Under the pieces are notes generated by a model that saw nothing but the letters and a program-made list of their open reading frames with translations, ran no database searches and had not been told where the DNA came from. 64,000 nucleotides of DNA from positions 1,922,001 through 1,986,000 of the forward strand of contig NZ_CP060705.1 of NCBI RefSeq assembly GCF_003048835.2. The letters run 5' to 3'. The stretch is from Campylobacter concisus. GTDB lineage: Bacteria > Campylobacterota > Campylobacteria > Campylobacterales > Campylobacteraceae. Below are positions 1 to 9,500 of this stretch, in pieces; the stretch's first letter is position 1; each line of letters begins with the position of its first letter. The translations under genes were made by a program, and so were the position numbers.

Positions 1-1822
1 TATATATACCTGCGCTGATGAAATTTAGCATATCGCCTGTATCTGAATCGCCTGTATCGATATCAACTCTACTAATACTTGCGTCAGTAACATTTATAGT
101 GTCGTCGCCCTCGCCTGTTTTTATAAAGCTATCAGTTCTGCTTCCTGCATACTCGGTTAGATCAGTTGTTCCGTTATTAGTAACATAAGAATACATATCG
201 CTTTTAATATTTACGGTGTCATTATCAGCACCAGTATCTATTTTGGTATTTTTTATAAGCTGATGATTATCGCTTTTTTCGATATTTACAGTGTCGTTGC
301 CACTTCCTGTTTTAAACAAGACATCGTCCAAAATCGTACTGCCAAGGCTTGGGCCAGAATCATCTTTTATAGTAAATACATCATTACCATCGTGGCTTGT
401 AAATCTTGTACCTGTTACGACAGCTCCATTTATATTGAGTGTATCTTGATTTTTCTCTCCACCAGCGTTTCCAAGGTCTATCCTAGTATTTTCTACAACA
501 GCTTCTCTTTCTATGTTAAACACATCGTCGCCATCGCCCATTTTTATAACATCATTAGCATCTTTGTTTAGCCAATTTACACCACTTGAAAAAACAACTT
601 CCTCTTTGATAGTTATAGTATCATCACCATCTTTTGTATCTATGATGGTTTTCATACTATCGCCATTGTCTGGATCAGAATTTACAAGAGCAGGGTTTAA
701 ACCCTCTGTAGTCGCATCTATATTTTCTGTGATATTTACATTATCATCATTATCAATGATCTTGCCCTCAGCCTCGCCAGATGTGATAGCAGCGTTGTTT
801 GTAGTCACGCTAAGAGTTACGCCCTCTTTATAAACGCCGTAGTCTTTTATGCCAGGAGCGATATTTGCGCCTAGATCCTCGCTGCTTGCGCCCTCGTTTT
901 GGTTGCCAGCTGTTTGACCGTAGTCGTCAATAACCTGCACTCTAACCTTTACATTTGCGATATCACTTGGTGCCACACCACTTATCGTGCCGCCATTTTG
1001 TATCGCAGTCCAGCTATTTCCGCCATCAAGTGAATACTCCATAGCGTTTGAGTAGTCTCTGCCTGCACTTGCACCACTTAAATTTAGCGTTAGATCAGTA
1101 GGTGTAGTTGAGCTTGTAGCAGCCGATAAGCCTAGATTATAGACTAGATACTCGTTTGGAGTTGCCTCTCTTGCCTCGCCACTACCATCAAGTGATACAC
1201 TTAGTGCAACAGGTGTAGCTGGAGTGACTGGAGTTGGTGGCGTGACAGGTGTTACTGGAGTTACTGGTGTAACAGGGGTAGTTGGATTTGTTGGGTTTTG
1301 CGGTGCAACACTATCGCCTTCGCTATTGTCGTTATTATCAGCATAACCGCCGATTGGGCTATTAAAAGAGTCAAAAGCTTTGTTTGCATCGGTTAAATTT
1401 CTAAAATTTTCATTGATATTTGCGTAGTGACCACCCTCAGCAAAGCTAGCAGCGCCTAGACTTACGCCATCTCCACCAGCTCCACCAGCTGCTGCGTTAC
1501 CACCGGCTGCTGTCTCTTCAAGATCTGTGATGTTTGCACCATTTAAAAGAGCATTTTGAAGTGCTGCGACCTCTGGGTTAGCACTTTGTGCGTTTGCTAC
1601 CTCTTTTGGATCAAGCGAGATAGTATCTTCGCCTACTACTGAGACCTCCTTGCCGTCATTTGCAACGATGACTACCTTCGCATCAGCTGAAGTTGTCTTT
1701 ATGCTCTCGCCCTCGTACAAGCTATCGCCAACTTTTAAAATTCTCTCATTTCCACTTTTATCAACTGCGATCACTTCAGTTTGACCTGAAATTGATTTTA
1801 TACTTCCTAGTTTTGCTGCCAT
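1..1822 (-). CDS. LapA-type retention-module RTX-like surface protein (3' part beyond window)
   Basis: Partial: 607 codons visible, C-terminus lies left of base 1. Residues 1-70 form the retention-module type N-terminus shared with three other proteins here (motif V-x-AVDKSGNERILKVGD), then a TAAG motif at residues 104-107, the site type that LapG proteases cut. A glycine-rich stretch and a VTP-repeat linker (about 1205-1290) follow, then a Calx-beta-like domain ending in GKIIDNDDN, then aspartate/glycine repeats of the form TGxGxDTVNI, which resemble calcium-binding RTX repeats. Start 1822 is preferred over the in-frame ATG at 1828 because AAGGA sits 6 bases before it. Family knowledge: such proteins are exported by a type I system and held in the outer membrane by the retention module. 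No exporter gene is in this window. Closest relative here is the 969-aa protein at 10830-13739. Confidence 0.8.
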   Translation of the reverse strand, partial: MAAKLGSIKSISGQTEVIAVDKSGNERILKVGDSLYEGESIKTTSADAKVVIVANDGKEVSVVGEDTISLDPKEVANAQSANPEVAALQNALLNGANITDLEETAAGGNAAAGGAGGDGVSLGAASFAEGGHYANINENFRNLTDANKAFDSFNSPIGGYADNNDNSEGDSVAPQNPTNPTTPVTPVTPVTPVTPPTPVTPATPVALSVSLDGSGEAREATPNEYLVYNLGLSAATSSTTPTDLTLNLSGASAGRDYSNAMEYSLDGGNSWTAIQNGGTISGVAPSDIANVKVRVQVIDDYGQTAGNQNEGASSEDLGANIAPGIKDYGVYKEGVTLSVTTNNAAITSGEAEGKIIDNDDNVNITENIDATTEGLNPALVNSDPDNGDSMKTIIDTKDGDDTITIKEEVVFSSGVNWLNKDANDVIKMGDGDDVFNIEREAVVENTRIDLGNAGGEKNQDTLNINGAVVTGTRFTSHDGNDVFTIKDDSGPSLGSTILDDVLFKTGSGNDTVNIEKSDNHQLIKNTKIDTGADNDTVNIKSDMYSYVTNNGTTDLTEYAGSRTDSFIKTGEGDDTINVTDASISRVDIDTGDSDTGDMLNFISAGIY

Positions 1823-1877
1823 GTTCATCCTTGTTAAATTTTTTCTCGCATTTTAATGAATTTTATAATTCATGTAT

Positions 1878-1895
1878 ATTGTACCCAGGTACAAT
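1878..1895. promoter_or_regulatory. Shared palindromic operator, copy 1 (18-bp perfect inverted repeat)
   Basis: Perfect inverted repeat ATTGTACC-CA-GGTACAAT, centred 64 bp upstream of the start of the retention-module gene at 1-1822. The same TTGTAC-N4-GTACAA core is found at the matching place before the three other retention-module genes. On the coding strand it runs into TATACA, so it probably overlaps the -10 region. The binding protein is unknown. Confidence 0.7.
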
Positions 1896-2183
1896 AAGGC
1901 CCTTAAATTCGGCATATGTGACACATATATGACAAATTTACATTATCAATTTATATATGATTTTGATCAAAATGAGGCAAATTTCATTTTATCTATCTTA
2001 TCTTTTAAGAGAGAGTTAAATTTAACGTGTGCTTTTTGTGATAAAATGAGCAAAAATAATATTTTTTAAATTTATAAAAATATTTTAGAAATTTATTTGA
2101 GCTACTTTATTTTTTGTCTATTTGCTTGGTTTGGTATTACGAAAATTTAAAAATGCGTAAAATTTCTTACTAGGAGGATAGCT
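1896..2183. other. Divergent intergenic region with two further palindromes
   Basis: This AT-rich stretch separates the left adhesin gene from the asparaginase gene. No gene is supported in it. It holds a 15-bp palindrome ATATGTG-A-CACATAT at 1914-1928 and a 14-bp palindrome ATTTTGATCAAAAT at 1960-1973. The second contains overlapping TTGAT/ATCAA half-sites but not the spaced arrangement of an FNR or CRP site. Both may be operator sites for either divergent gene. No clear -10/-35 pair was identified for the asparaginase gene, whose ribosome site AGGAGG lies just before 2184. Confidence 0.4.
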
Positions 2184-3218
2184 ATGAAAAAGCTAGTTTT
2201 ACTAATCTGCATTCTAGTTGCTTCGCTCTATGCAAAGCCAAACGTCGTCATCTTAGCCACAGGCGGCACTATCGCAGGAAGTGCTAGTGGCGCGACAAAT
2301 GCCCAGTACGACGCAGCCCAACTTGGCGTCGATATCCTCATCAAAGCCGTGCCAGAGATAGCAAATTTAGCAAATGTAAAAGGCGAGCAAGTCGCCAACA
2401 TCAGCTCAAACAACATGACTGATGAAATTTGGCTAAAGCTTGCAAAACGCGTAAATGAGCTACTTACCAGCAAAGACGTGGATGGCATCGTCATAACTCA
2501 CGGCACCGACACCCTCGAAGAGACCGCCTACTTCTTAAATTTAGTCGTCAAGTCAGATAAGCCTGTAGTTTTAGTGGGAGCCATGAGAAGTGCCACATCT
2601 ATGAGTGCTGATGGTCCGCTAAATTTATATAACGCAGTAAGCGTGGCAGCTAGCAAAGAGAGCGCAGGTAATGGCGTTTTAGTCGTGCTAAATGACGAGA
2701 TCAACGCCGCTAGAGAGGTTACAAAAACAAACACCTCATCAGTTGATACATTTAAGTCAAGAAACACCGGCGCCATCGGCAGAGTCTATTATGGCAAGGT
2801 CGTTTACAGCACAAAAAGCCTCAAAAAACACACTGCAAATAGCGTCTTTGACGTAAGCAAGCTAGAGACCTTGCCAAGGGTTGATATCATCTACTCACAC
2901 GCAAATGACTACGGCGATATCGCAAAACACCTGATAGATGTTGGCTCAAAGGGCATCATCCACGCAGGCACAGGTAACGGCAGCATCCACAACAACGTAT
3001 TTACCGTGCTTCAAGAGGCAAATGCCAAAGGCATAAAAATAGTAAGAAGCGCGATCGTCGGCAGCGGCTACGTGGATAGCAGTAAAAAGATGGATGATAA
3101 TGGAAATTTCATCACCGCAAGCGATCTAAACCCACAAAAGGCTAGAATTTTACTCATGCTAGCCCTCACAAAGACGAGCGACACCAAAGAAATTCAAAAA
3201 TTCTTTGACGAATACTAA
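2184..3218 (+). CDS. ansB: Periplasmic (type II) L-asparaginase
   Basis: Hydrolyses L-asparagine to aspartate and ammonia, probably in the periplasm. A Sec signal peptide covers residues 1-17 (MKKLVLLICILVASLYA). The mature protein opens with the family signature ATGGTIAGSA containing the catalytic threonine (T29), and the second signature THGTDTLEETA is present near residue 105. Length of 344 aa is usual for type II enzymes. The start is supported by a strong AGGAGG ribosome site ahead of ATG. The gene is flanked by unrelated genes and ends in its own hairpin at 3225-3247. In asaccharolytic Campylobacter, asparagine-derived aspartate can feed fumarate respiration; that role here is inferred. 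Confidence 0.93.
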   Translation: MKKLVLLICILVASLYAKPNVVILATGGTIAGSASGATNAQYDAAQLGVDILIKAVPEIANLANVKGEQVANISSNNMTDEIWLKLAKRVNELLTSKDVDGIVITHGTDTLEETAYFLNLVVKSDKPVVLVGAMRSATSMSADGPLNLYNAVSVAASKESAGNGVLVVLNDEINAAREVTKTNTSSVDTFKSRNTGAIGRVYYGKVVYSTKSLKKHTANSVFDVSKLETLPRVDIIYSHANDYGDIAKHLIDVGSKGIIHAGTGNGSIHNNVFTVLQEANAKGIKIVRSAIVGSGYVDSSKKMDDNGNFITASDLNPQKARILLMLALTKTSDTKEIQKFFDEY

Positions 3219-3224
3219 ATTTTA

Positions 3225-3247
3225 CTTGGCTGCCCTGTGCGGCCAAG
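3225..3247 (+). terminator. Terminator after asparaginase gene
   Basis: CTTGGC/GCCAAG stem extended by a U-G pair and two G-C pairs around loop CCTGT, followed by CTTTAAAATTTTT. It starts 7 bases after the ansB stop codon. Confidence 0.7.
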
Positions 3248-3310
3248 CTTTAAAATTTTTGATACTTTAGATGTGATAAAATCCTATCAAATTTTAAAAA
3301 AGGATCAAAT

Positions 3311-4984
3311 TTGAGAAGCGACATAATCAAAAAAGGCTACACAAGAGCCCCACACCGCTCACTTTTACGTGCGACTGGGCTAAAAGACGAGGACTTTAAT
3401 AAGCCATTTATCGGCGTTGCAAACAGCTTTATAGAGATTATCCCTGGGCACTTTTTCTTAAACAAATACGCACAAATTTTAAAAGATGAAATTCGCAAAA
3501 ATGGCTGTGTGCCGTTTGAGTTTAACTGCATAGGCGTGGATGACGGCATCGCGATGGGGCATAAGGGCATGCTATATAGCTTACCTAGCCGTGAGATCAT
3601 CGCAAATTCTATTGAGACTGTGATGAACGCTCACGCGCTTGATGCGCTTGTTTGTATGCCAAACTGCGACAAGATCGTCCCTGGCATGGTTATGGGCGCT
3701 TTAAGGGTCAATGTCCCAACCATTTTTGTAAGCGGCGGCCCTATGAGAAAAGGCCACACAAAAGATGGCAGGCCGATCGATCTTGCGACTGCGTTTGAGG
3801 CGGTTGGTAAATTTGAGACCAAAGAGATAGACGAGGCCGAGCTAAGAGATATCGAGTGCAACGCATGTCCAAGTGGGGGCAGCTGTAGCGGTATGTTTAC
3901 GGCAAACTCTATGAACACGCTTTGCGAAGCGATGGGCATAGCTCTCCCTGGCAACGGCACTATACTTGCACTAACCCCTGAACGCGAAGAGCTCATCAGG
4001 CAGGCTGCTCGCAGAATTTGCCAGATCGCCCTTGATGAGAAATTTAAGATAAGAAACATACTAAATGAAAAGGCGATCCGCAACGCACTTGTCGTTGATA
4101 TGGCGATGGGTGGCAGCAGCAACACCGTCCTTCACATGCTAGCCATCTCAAGAGAGGCTGGCGTAAATTTAGATATAAAAGAACTAAATAAGATCAGCCA
4201 AAACATCGCTCACATCGCTAAGATCAGCCCAAGCTTGCCAAATGTGCACATGGAGGATGTCGGCAGGGCTGGCGGTATGAATGCAGTGATAAAAGAAATT
4301 TCACGCAGAGATAACGGCATGTTAAATTTAGACAACCTAACAGTTAGCGGCGAAACTTTGGGCGAGCGCGTACAGGCCAGCGACATCAAAGACGAAAGTG
4401 TCATTCATAAGGTGGAAAATGCCTACTCGCAAGTTGGCGGACTTGCCATTTTGTTTGGAAATTTAGCCGAGCAAGGCTGTGTCATCAAGACAGCTGGCAT
4501 CGTTGGCGAGCGTAAATTTAGCGGCAAAGCGGTCTGCTTTAACTCACAAGATGAAGCGATAGCTGGAATTTCAAGCGGTAAAGTAGATAAAGGCGACGTC
4601 GTCGTCATCCGCTATGAAGGCCCACGTGGGGGACCAGGCATGCAAGAGATGCTAAGCCCTACTTCGCTCATCATGGGACGAGGACTTGGCGCAGACGTAG
4701 CGCTCATCACGGATGGTCGCTTTAGTGGGGCTACAAGAGGTCTAAGCATCGGCCACGTAAGCCCAGAAGCAGCTGAAGGCGGTATGATAGGCTTGCTAAA
4801 AGATGGCGACATCATCGATATAGATGTCGATAAATACGAGATAAACGTTCGCCTAAGCGAAGCCGAGATCGCAAAGAGAAGAGCGGAATTTAAGCCAGTC
4901 GATAAAGCACTAACCTCTCGCTGGCTAAGGCAGTATCAAAAACTAGTCACAAACGCAAGCAACGGCGCGATATTAGAGGCGTGA
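3311..4984 (+). CDS. ilvD: Dihydroxy-acid dehydratase
   Basis: Fe-S enzyme of branched-chain amino acid biosynthesis that dehydrates 2,3-dihydroxy-3-methylbutanoate and the isoleucine homologue to 2-oxo acids, cytosolic. The 557-aa length matches the family. Visible cluster-ligand motifs are [11 protein letters not shown] (C115, C119) and [14 protein letters not shown] around residues 188-199, plus RGGPGMQEM and the C-terminal [11 protein letters not shown] signature. The start codon is TTG at 3311 with AAGGA seven bases upstream; no ATG with a ribosome site is nearby. It stands alone, not in an ilv operon, and converges on thiD across a bidirectional terminator. Confidence 0.96.
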   Translation: MRSDIIKKGYTRAPHRSLLRATGLKDEDFNKPFIGVANSFIEIIPGHFFLNKYAQILKDEIRKNGCVPFEFNCIGVDDGIAMGHKGMLYSLPSREIIANSIETVMNAHALDALVCMPNCDKIVPGMVMGALRVNVPTIFVSGGPMRKGHTKDGRPIDLATAFEAVGKFETKEIDEAELRDIECNACPSGGSCSGMFTANSMNTLCEAMGIALPGNGTILALTPEREELIRQAARRICQIALDEKFKIRNILNEKAIRNALVVDMAMGGSSNTVLHMLAISREAGVNLDIKELNKISQNIAHIAKISPSLPNVHMEDVGRAGGMNAVIKEISRRDNGMLNLDNLTVSGETLGERVQASDIKDESVIHKVENAYSQVGGLAILFGNLAEQGCVIKTAGIVGERKFSGKAVCFNSQDEAIAGISSGKVDKGDVVVIRYEGPRGGPGMQEMLSPTSLIMGRGLGADVALITDGRFSGATRGLSIGHVSPEAAEGGMIGLLKDGDIIDIDVDKYEINVRLSEAEIAKRRAEFKPVDKALTSRWLRQYQKLVTNASNGAILEA

Positions 4985-5010
4985 AATTTAGTTTAAATTT
5001 TAAAAACATC

Positions 5011-5041
5011 AAATTTAAGCCTAAATTTTAGGCTTAAATTT
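5011..5041. terminator. Bidirectional terminator between ilvD and thiD
   Basis: Perfect 15-bp inverted repeat AAATTTAAGCCTAAA / TTTAGGCTTAAATTT with a one-base centre. It overlaps the thiD stop codon, and A/T-rich flanks allow it to serve both convergent genes. Confidence 0.75.
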
Positions 5042-5774
5042 ACTTCGCTCCGTGCCAAAGTAGGCGGTTTTTGCCTAGCTTTGTGTCGATACTCTCTTTT
5101 ATAATGGAGCAGATATACTCTTTTGAAAGCCCTATAGCCTCCTCTAGGCTCTTGCCCTTTGCAAGGTAGCAAGCAAGCGCCGTTGAGAAAGTGCAACCAG
5201 TCCCACTCATCACAAGCGGACTAGCAAGTGGGGTTTTGAAATTTTGCAGTGAGCCATCTTTTCTATAAAGCGTATCTATGCTATTTCCATCGCTCACTCG
5301 CTTTTTCACGATGATATCGCAAGGCAGATCTTTAAAATTTCCACCAAAAAGGACGTTTGCCTCGTCTAAATTTGGCGTGGCGACGGTGGCAAGCGCCATT
5401 AGCTCTTTTAGCTTCTCTACTGCGCTATCTTTTATGAGCTTGTGGCCGCTCTTTGAGACGCAGACTGGATCAAGCACGATTTTTGCCTTTTGGGTGAGTA
5501 AAAACTCATGCACCACGTCCATTATCTCCTCGCTAAAGAGCATGCCGATCTTTATGGCATCAAAGCTAAATTCCTCCGCAAGCGTGCAAAGTTCATCTTT
5601 AACAAAGCTAGATTCAAGACAAACTACACTTTTTATCGCGTCTGTGGTCTCAGCAACAAGCGAAGTGACTGCCGTTGCGCTATAGCAGTTTAGCCTAGCG
5701 CATGTCTTTATATCAGCCTGAAGTCCTGCTGTGCCGCTATTGCAAGAGCCTGCGATAATTAAAATTTTCTTCAT
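5040..5774 (-). CDS. thiD: Hydroxymethylpyrimidine/phosphomethylpyrimidine kinase
   Basis: Phosphorylates HMP and HMP-phosphate in thiamine pyrophosphate synthesis; ribokinase-like fold, cytosolic. Residues 1-30 contain IAGSCNSGTAGLQADIKTC, a variant of the usual AGSDSGGGAGIQADLKT motif in which the first glycine run is altered. Further motifs are VLDPVCVSKSGHKL and the anion-hole/catalytic SGTGCTFSTALA near residue 190. At 244 aa it is slightly shorter than typical ThiD (about 260 aa). ATG start at 5774. No other thi gene is adjacent; it converges on ilvD. Confidence 0.88.
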   Translation of the reverse strand: MKKILIIAGSCNSGTAGLQADIKTCARLNCYSATAVTSLVAETTDAIKSVVCLESSFVKDELCTLAEEFSFDAIKIGMLFSEEIMDVVHEFLLTQKAKIVLDPVCVSKSGHKLIKDSAVEKLKELMALATVATPNLDEANVLFGGNFKDLPCDIIVKKRVSDGNSIDTLYRKDGSLQNFKTPLASPLVMSGTGCTFSTALACYLAKGKSLEEAIGLSKEYICSIIKESIDTKLGKNRLLWHGAK

Positions 5775-5834
5775 CGTTTTCCTTTTGTAAATTTTGGCTT
5801 ATTATAAGAGATATTAGTTAATTTTTAGGATAAG

Positions 5835-5860
5835 AAATTTGAGCCAAGAGGCTCAAATTT
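5835..5860 (-). terminator. Terminator of the miniature retention-module gene
   Basis: AAATTTGAGCC / GGCTCAAATTT, 11-bp stem with loop AAGA, overlapping the stop codon of the gene that ends at 5859 and followed on the minus strand by a T-rich run. Confidence 0.7.
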
Positions 5861-6395
5861 ATGAAAGTTTGTTTAGATCGTTATCGATCTCGATATATAT
5901 CGTAGTTGCGTCAAAATTTGCATGCTCATAAGATTTATCTACTTTTAGCTCATTTGAGTCAGATAAAATCTCATCATTTGCGCTATGTTTGTCTGCTAAA
6001 TTTTCACTGTCCTCAAGGCTATTTGAGCTGTTTTCAGTCTCATTTGTCTGCGTTTTTGCAAACATATCTTCTACTTTTTCATTCATCTGATCAAGTATCT
6101 CTGCGTAGTTTTCTCCAAGAAGCGCTCTAAAAAGTGCGTCAGTATCGATGCTGTTTTCAGCACTAGTATCAGCACTTACCACACTACTATCAAGCCATAT
6201 CGTATCATATCCATTTAGTGATATGTCGCTGCCATCCACTGCAGTGATAGTCGCGCTCGCACTTTGACTCTCACCTTTTATACTCTCTCCGATATAAACC
6301 TCATCATCTACGTTTAGAACTCTTACACGGTCGTTTTTATCTATCGCTACAACATCAGATGTGACGCTTTTTACCTTGCCGGCTACAGCTGCCAT
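5859..6395 (-). CDS. Miniature retention-module protein (178 aa), no repeat region
   Basis: The first 70 residues align with the N-termini of the three large surface proteins here (VVAIDKNDRVRVLNVDDEV, later AVDGSDISLNGYDTIWLD). The last residues (TTIYIEIDNDLNKLS) match the extreme C-terminus of the 1384-aa neighbour (KTIYIDVDNDINKQLV). Between them lie only about 90 acidic, Asn/Ser-rich residues: no Calx-beta, PA14 or RTX repeats, and no TAAG protease site. It has its own operator palindrome, ribosome site (AAGGA, six bases before ATG) and terminator, so it looks like a maintained gene, not debris. It may be a secreted accessory or decoy; function unknown. Confidence 0.75.
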   Translation of the reverse strand: MAAVAGKVKSVTSDVVAIDKNDRVRVLNVDDEVYIGESIKGESQSASATITAVDGSDISLNGYDTIWLDSSVVSADTSAENSIDTDALFRALLGENYAEILDQMNEKVEDMFAKTQTNETENSSNSLEDSENLADKHSANDEILSDSNELKVDKSYEHANFDATTIYIEIDNDLNKLS

Positions 6396-6453
6396 CTTTA
6401 TTCCTTACTTTTATTTTTTGATTTATTCTAGTGTTTTTTATTAAATTTGTATA

Positions 6454-6469
6454 TTGTACTTTGGTACAA
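6454..6469. promoter_or_regulatory. Shared palindromic operator, copy 2
   Basis: TTGTAC-TTTG-GTACAA, perfect 6+6 palindrome centred 66 bp upstream of the miniature gene start (6395). On the coding strand it continues into TATACA, as at copy 1. Confidence 0.7.
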
Positions 6470-6520
6470 AGATGGTTTTAAAGGCGTTTTTTAGGAGTAA
6501 AAATAGGAATTTAAAAGAAG

Positions 6521-6544
6521 AATTTGGGCTAAAAAGCCCAAATT
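6521..6544 (-). terminator. Terminator of the 1384-aa surface protein gene
   Basis: AATTTGGGCT / AGCCCAAATT, 10-bp stem with loop AAAA, directly downstream of the stop codon at 6545 on the minus strand. Confidence 0.75.
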
Positions 6545-9500
6545 TTATACAAGTTGTTTGTTTATATCGTTATCGACATCTATATAGATAGTTTTTGGAG
6601 TGTCTGAGCTTGTTTGACCCTCATATCTTGTATATCCATGCTCAACACCACTTTGATTTGTAGCCTCAGTAAATCCTTTTAATGAAACGCTATCTTTGTT
6701 GTCGCCGCTTATTTTTAAGATAGTATTTACATCATCAGTGATGCTAAATACATTATCTGCTTTTAAATTTAGTAGCTTAACATCTTGGTTGTCATTGCCA
6801 TGCTCATCCATGCCAAGCTGGATCTCTTCAAAATTCTTGATCGCATTAGTTAAAGACTTATTATCTATCTTATCAAAGTCGATAGTGCCATCCTTTGCCA
6901 CTGGACGCATGATAAGCGTATCTGTGCCCTCTCCGCCATCTAGACTTTGAGATAGAGCTGCTCTTGGATTATCAAAGGTAAATACAACCTTATCATTGCC
7001 AGCGCCAGCATTTACTAGATCGCCTTTGTTTGCGCCAGTATAGCCACTTCTGCCAGCGTCGATGTAGTCGTTACCACTTCCTGTGGTTATGACGTCGTTG
7101 TTATCGCCAGTGATGATTACGTTTTTGCCATTGCCTGTGCGAATTTCATTTTCACCGCGTCCTGCGTGTATGATGTTATCGCCATTTCCAACATTGATGA
7201 TGTCATTGCCTTCACTTGTTGTGATGACATTGTTATTGTCGTTATTGTCTGCAACTACTCTTGTATTTTTAGCGATATCAGAAATTTGTAGATAGACATC
7301 GCTTGCTTTTACATTGCCGTTAAACACTGCTTCGAAATTTCCATTGTCATCAAGCGTTACAGAATTTGCAGTTATGATGTGTCCATTTGCATCTCTTAAA
7401 GTGATGCTATCTTTTAGAGCTATGCCTTTTACTGCCTCTTCAAAGTGCTCTTTTAGTGTGTAGCTTGCGCCAACTCCATTTTCACTTAAATTTCCACTCC
7501 ATGTGGTTTTATTTGCCGCTGCATCGTAGTGTAAATTTGAGTCATTTATCGTTGCAGCTGTTGCGTCGATCGTAAATTGAATAGAGTTGTGAAGTAGCTC
7601 ATCACCGCCTTGATACTTACCATCGATAGAAATTTTATAAACGCCATCAGCCATCTTGCCAGCGGCATCAAGTCTGTTGTTATAGCCTGTAAGTCTATTG
7701 TAGTGATCAGGCGTTACATTGCCTATTGGTTTTTCTATCGCTTGAGATAATAGCTCTCTTGAAATACCTGTATCAACGTTAGTTGCTACAAATCTAACAT
7801 CGCCAGTGCCCCATGTTATGCCTCTACCACTATTTAAAAACTCACTTACAGTTTGATTGTCGCTAGCATTGCCTGCAGTTGCATCTTCTGGGATCACAGC
7901 TCTTAGGTATGGCACAGCGTCATTTGAAACGATCCTTGAGCCATCAGCTCTAAAGCCGTTCTCACTCATATCCATAGTACCCCACAACTTCTCAGCTGAG
8001 CGGTTATTTGCATTTGTAGTTGTGTCGTTGCCGTTTTCAAACTGCGTCATAGTTGGAACTAAAATTTCATTTACATGAGTATATTTTGTGCCAGCCTTAT
8101 CAGTCATCTCAACTTCTATTTTATCGCCTAGTTTTATCTTATGATCGTACTCAAAGCTTAATACACCATTGGTTGGTTTAGTTGTGCCAACAGAGATTAT
8201 GTTAGTAGTTCCGTCAGCAGTTACGATTTTTATACTCTCGATCTTATCGCCATCCTCATAGTTTTTGAGGTTAAATTTAAGCGTATGGTGTAGTCCCTCG
8301 CCATCATTTTCGATGATCTTGATGTTTTCTATAGTAACTGGCGTCTTATCAACTACAAATTCACTAACTATCGTGCTCTTGTCGCCATTTGCAAAGATAG
8401 CAGTTGCTTTGATGTTATAGTTACCATCCTCTAAGTTATCAGATGTGACTTCAAATTTACCATTTGAAAATTCACTTTGGCTAAGCTCTTTTGTAAAGAC
8501 TTCATGTCCATTTTTGTCAAGTACAGTGATGACCGCTTTAGTTGCACTGCTATCTATGCTACCTGTAAATGTCGGGGTCTTATCACTTAGTACTGGTAGT
8601 GGCGCATTAGATGAAAATTTATCAGTTTGAGCGATATCATCAGTTGTAAATTTATAATATTTAGTTGCGTCATTTATACCTGTATTTGTATTCTCACTTA
8701 CATTGCTTGCGTCATTATCTATCGCGTCTATTAAGTCTGTAGCGACATTTATCTTAGTTGATGTTGCATGCGCCTCGTTGCCTACAAGGTCGCTAACTTT
8801 AGCTGTGTATGTCGCTTTTGGATCGCTAGTTTTAAACTCAACTTCATATTTGCCATCTATCACTTTGGCTGTATGGCTCTCGCCTGTGCTTGATGTCACA
8901 GTTACGATCTGTCCATCTTCTACATTATCCACAGTTCCTGTGATCTTTTGAGTTACTTTATATACATTTCTTGTTACTGTATCTACGTAGCTGTCAAAGT
9001 CGGTTGAATTTAGTTTTATGCCACTTGCCTCTGAGCCAAGTATGCTCTCAGGTCCGCCATCTTTTGAAACTGTTAGTTTTAGCTTGCCCCAATAGATGTA
9101 GTTTGCATAGCTCATATCAAAGTCGTAGTATCCTGCTTTATCAACGTGTAAAGTTGTAACTGTGGCTCTATTTTCTGAGTGGATAGTGTCATAATCGACC
9201 ATAGTAACGCCATCAACCTTAAATCTCACGCTATCGTCAGTGCCTTTTGCGTCAAATTTATAGTCCCCTGGCTCAAGATACATAGTGCCTTTTAAATTTA
9301 CCATCGCACCAGCTGTTGTGTTTTTGCCATTAGGAGCATCTCTTAGGGGATGAATATCGCTACCTTTTGCATTGTCGATAAAATACTCAAGTGCTTTTAA
9401 ATTTGGAGCTACCCACTCGCCATTTGGAGTTACTTTGTTACCGTCAAGATCGATCTTGCCTATCATATTGTGAGCGCCGTCAAGTCCTGAGACTGTTCCT

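Noticed and set aside
1200-1300. Short tandem repeats as a possible CRISPR or VNTR array
   Set aside because: They are in-frame Thr/Pro codons of a protein linker with no spacers between repeats.
5278-5685. Plus-strand open frame across thiD
   Set aside because: It is the complement of a well-supported kinase gene and has no ribosome site or recognisable domain.
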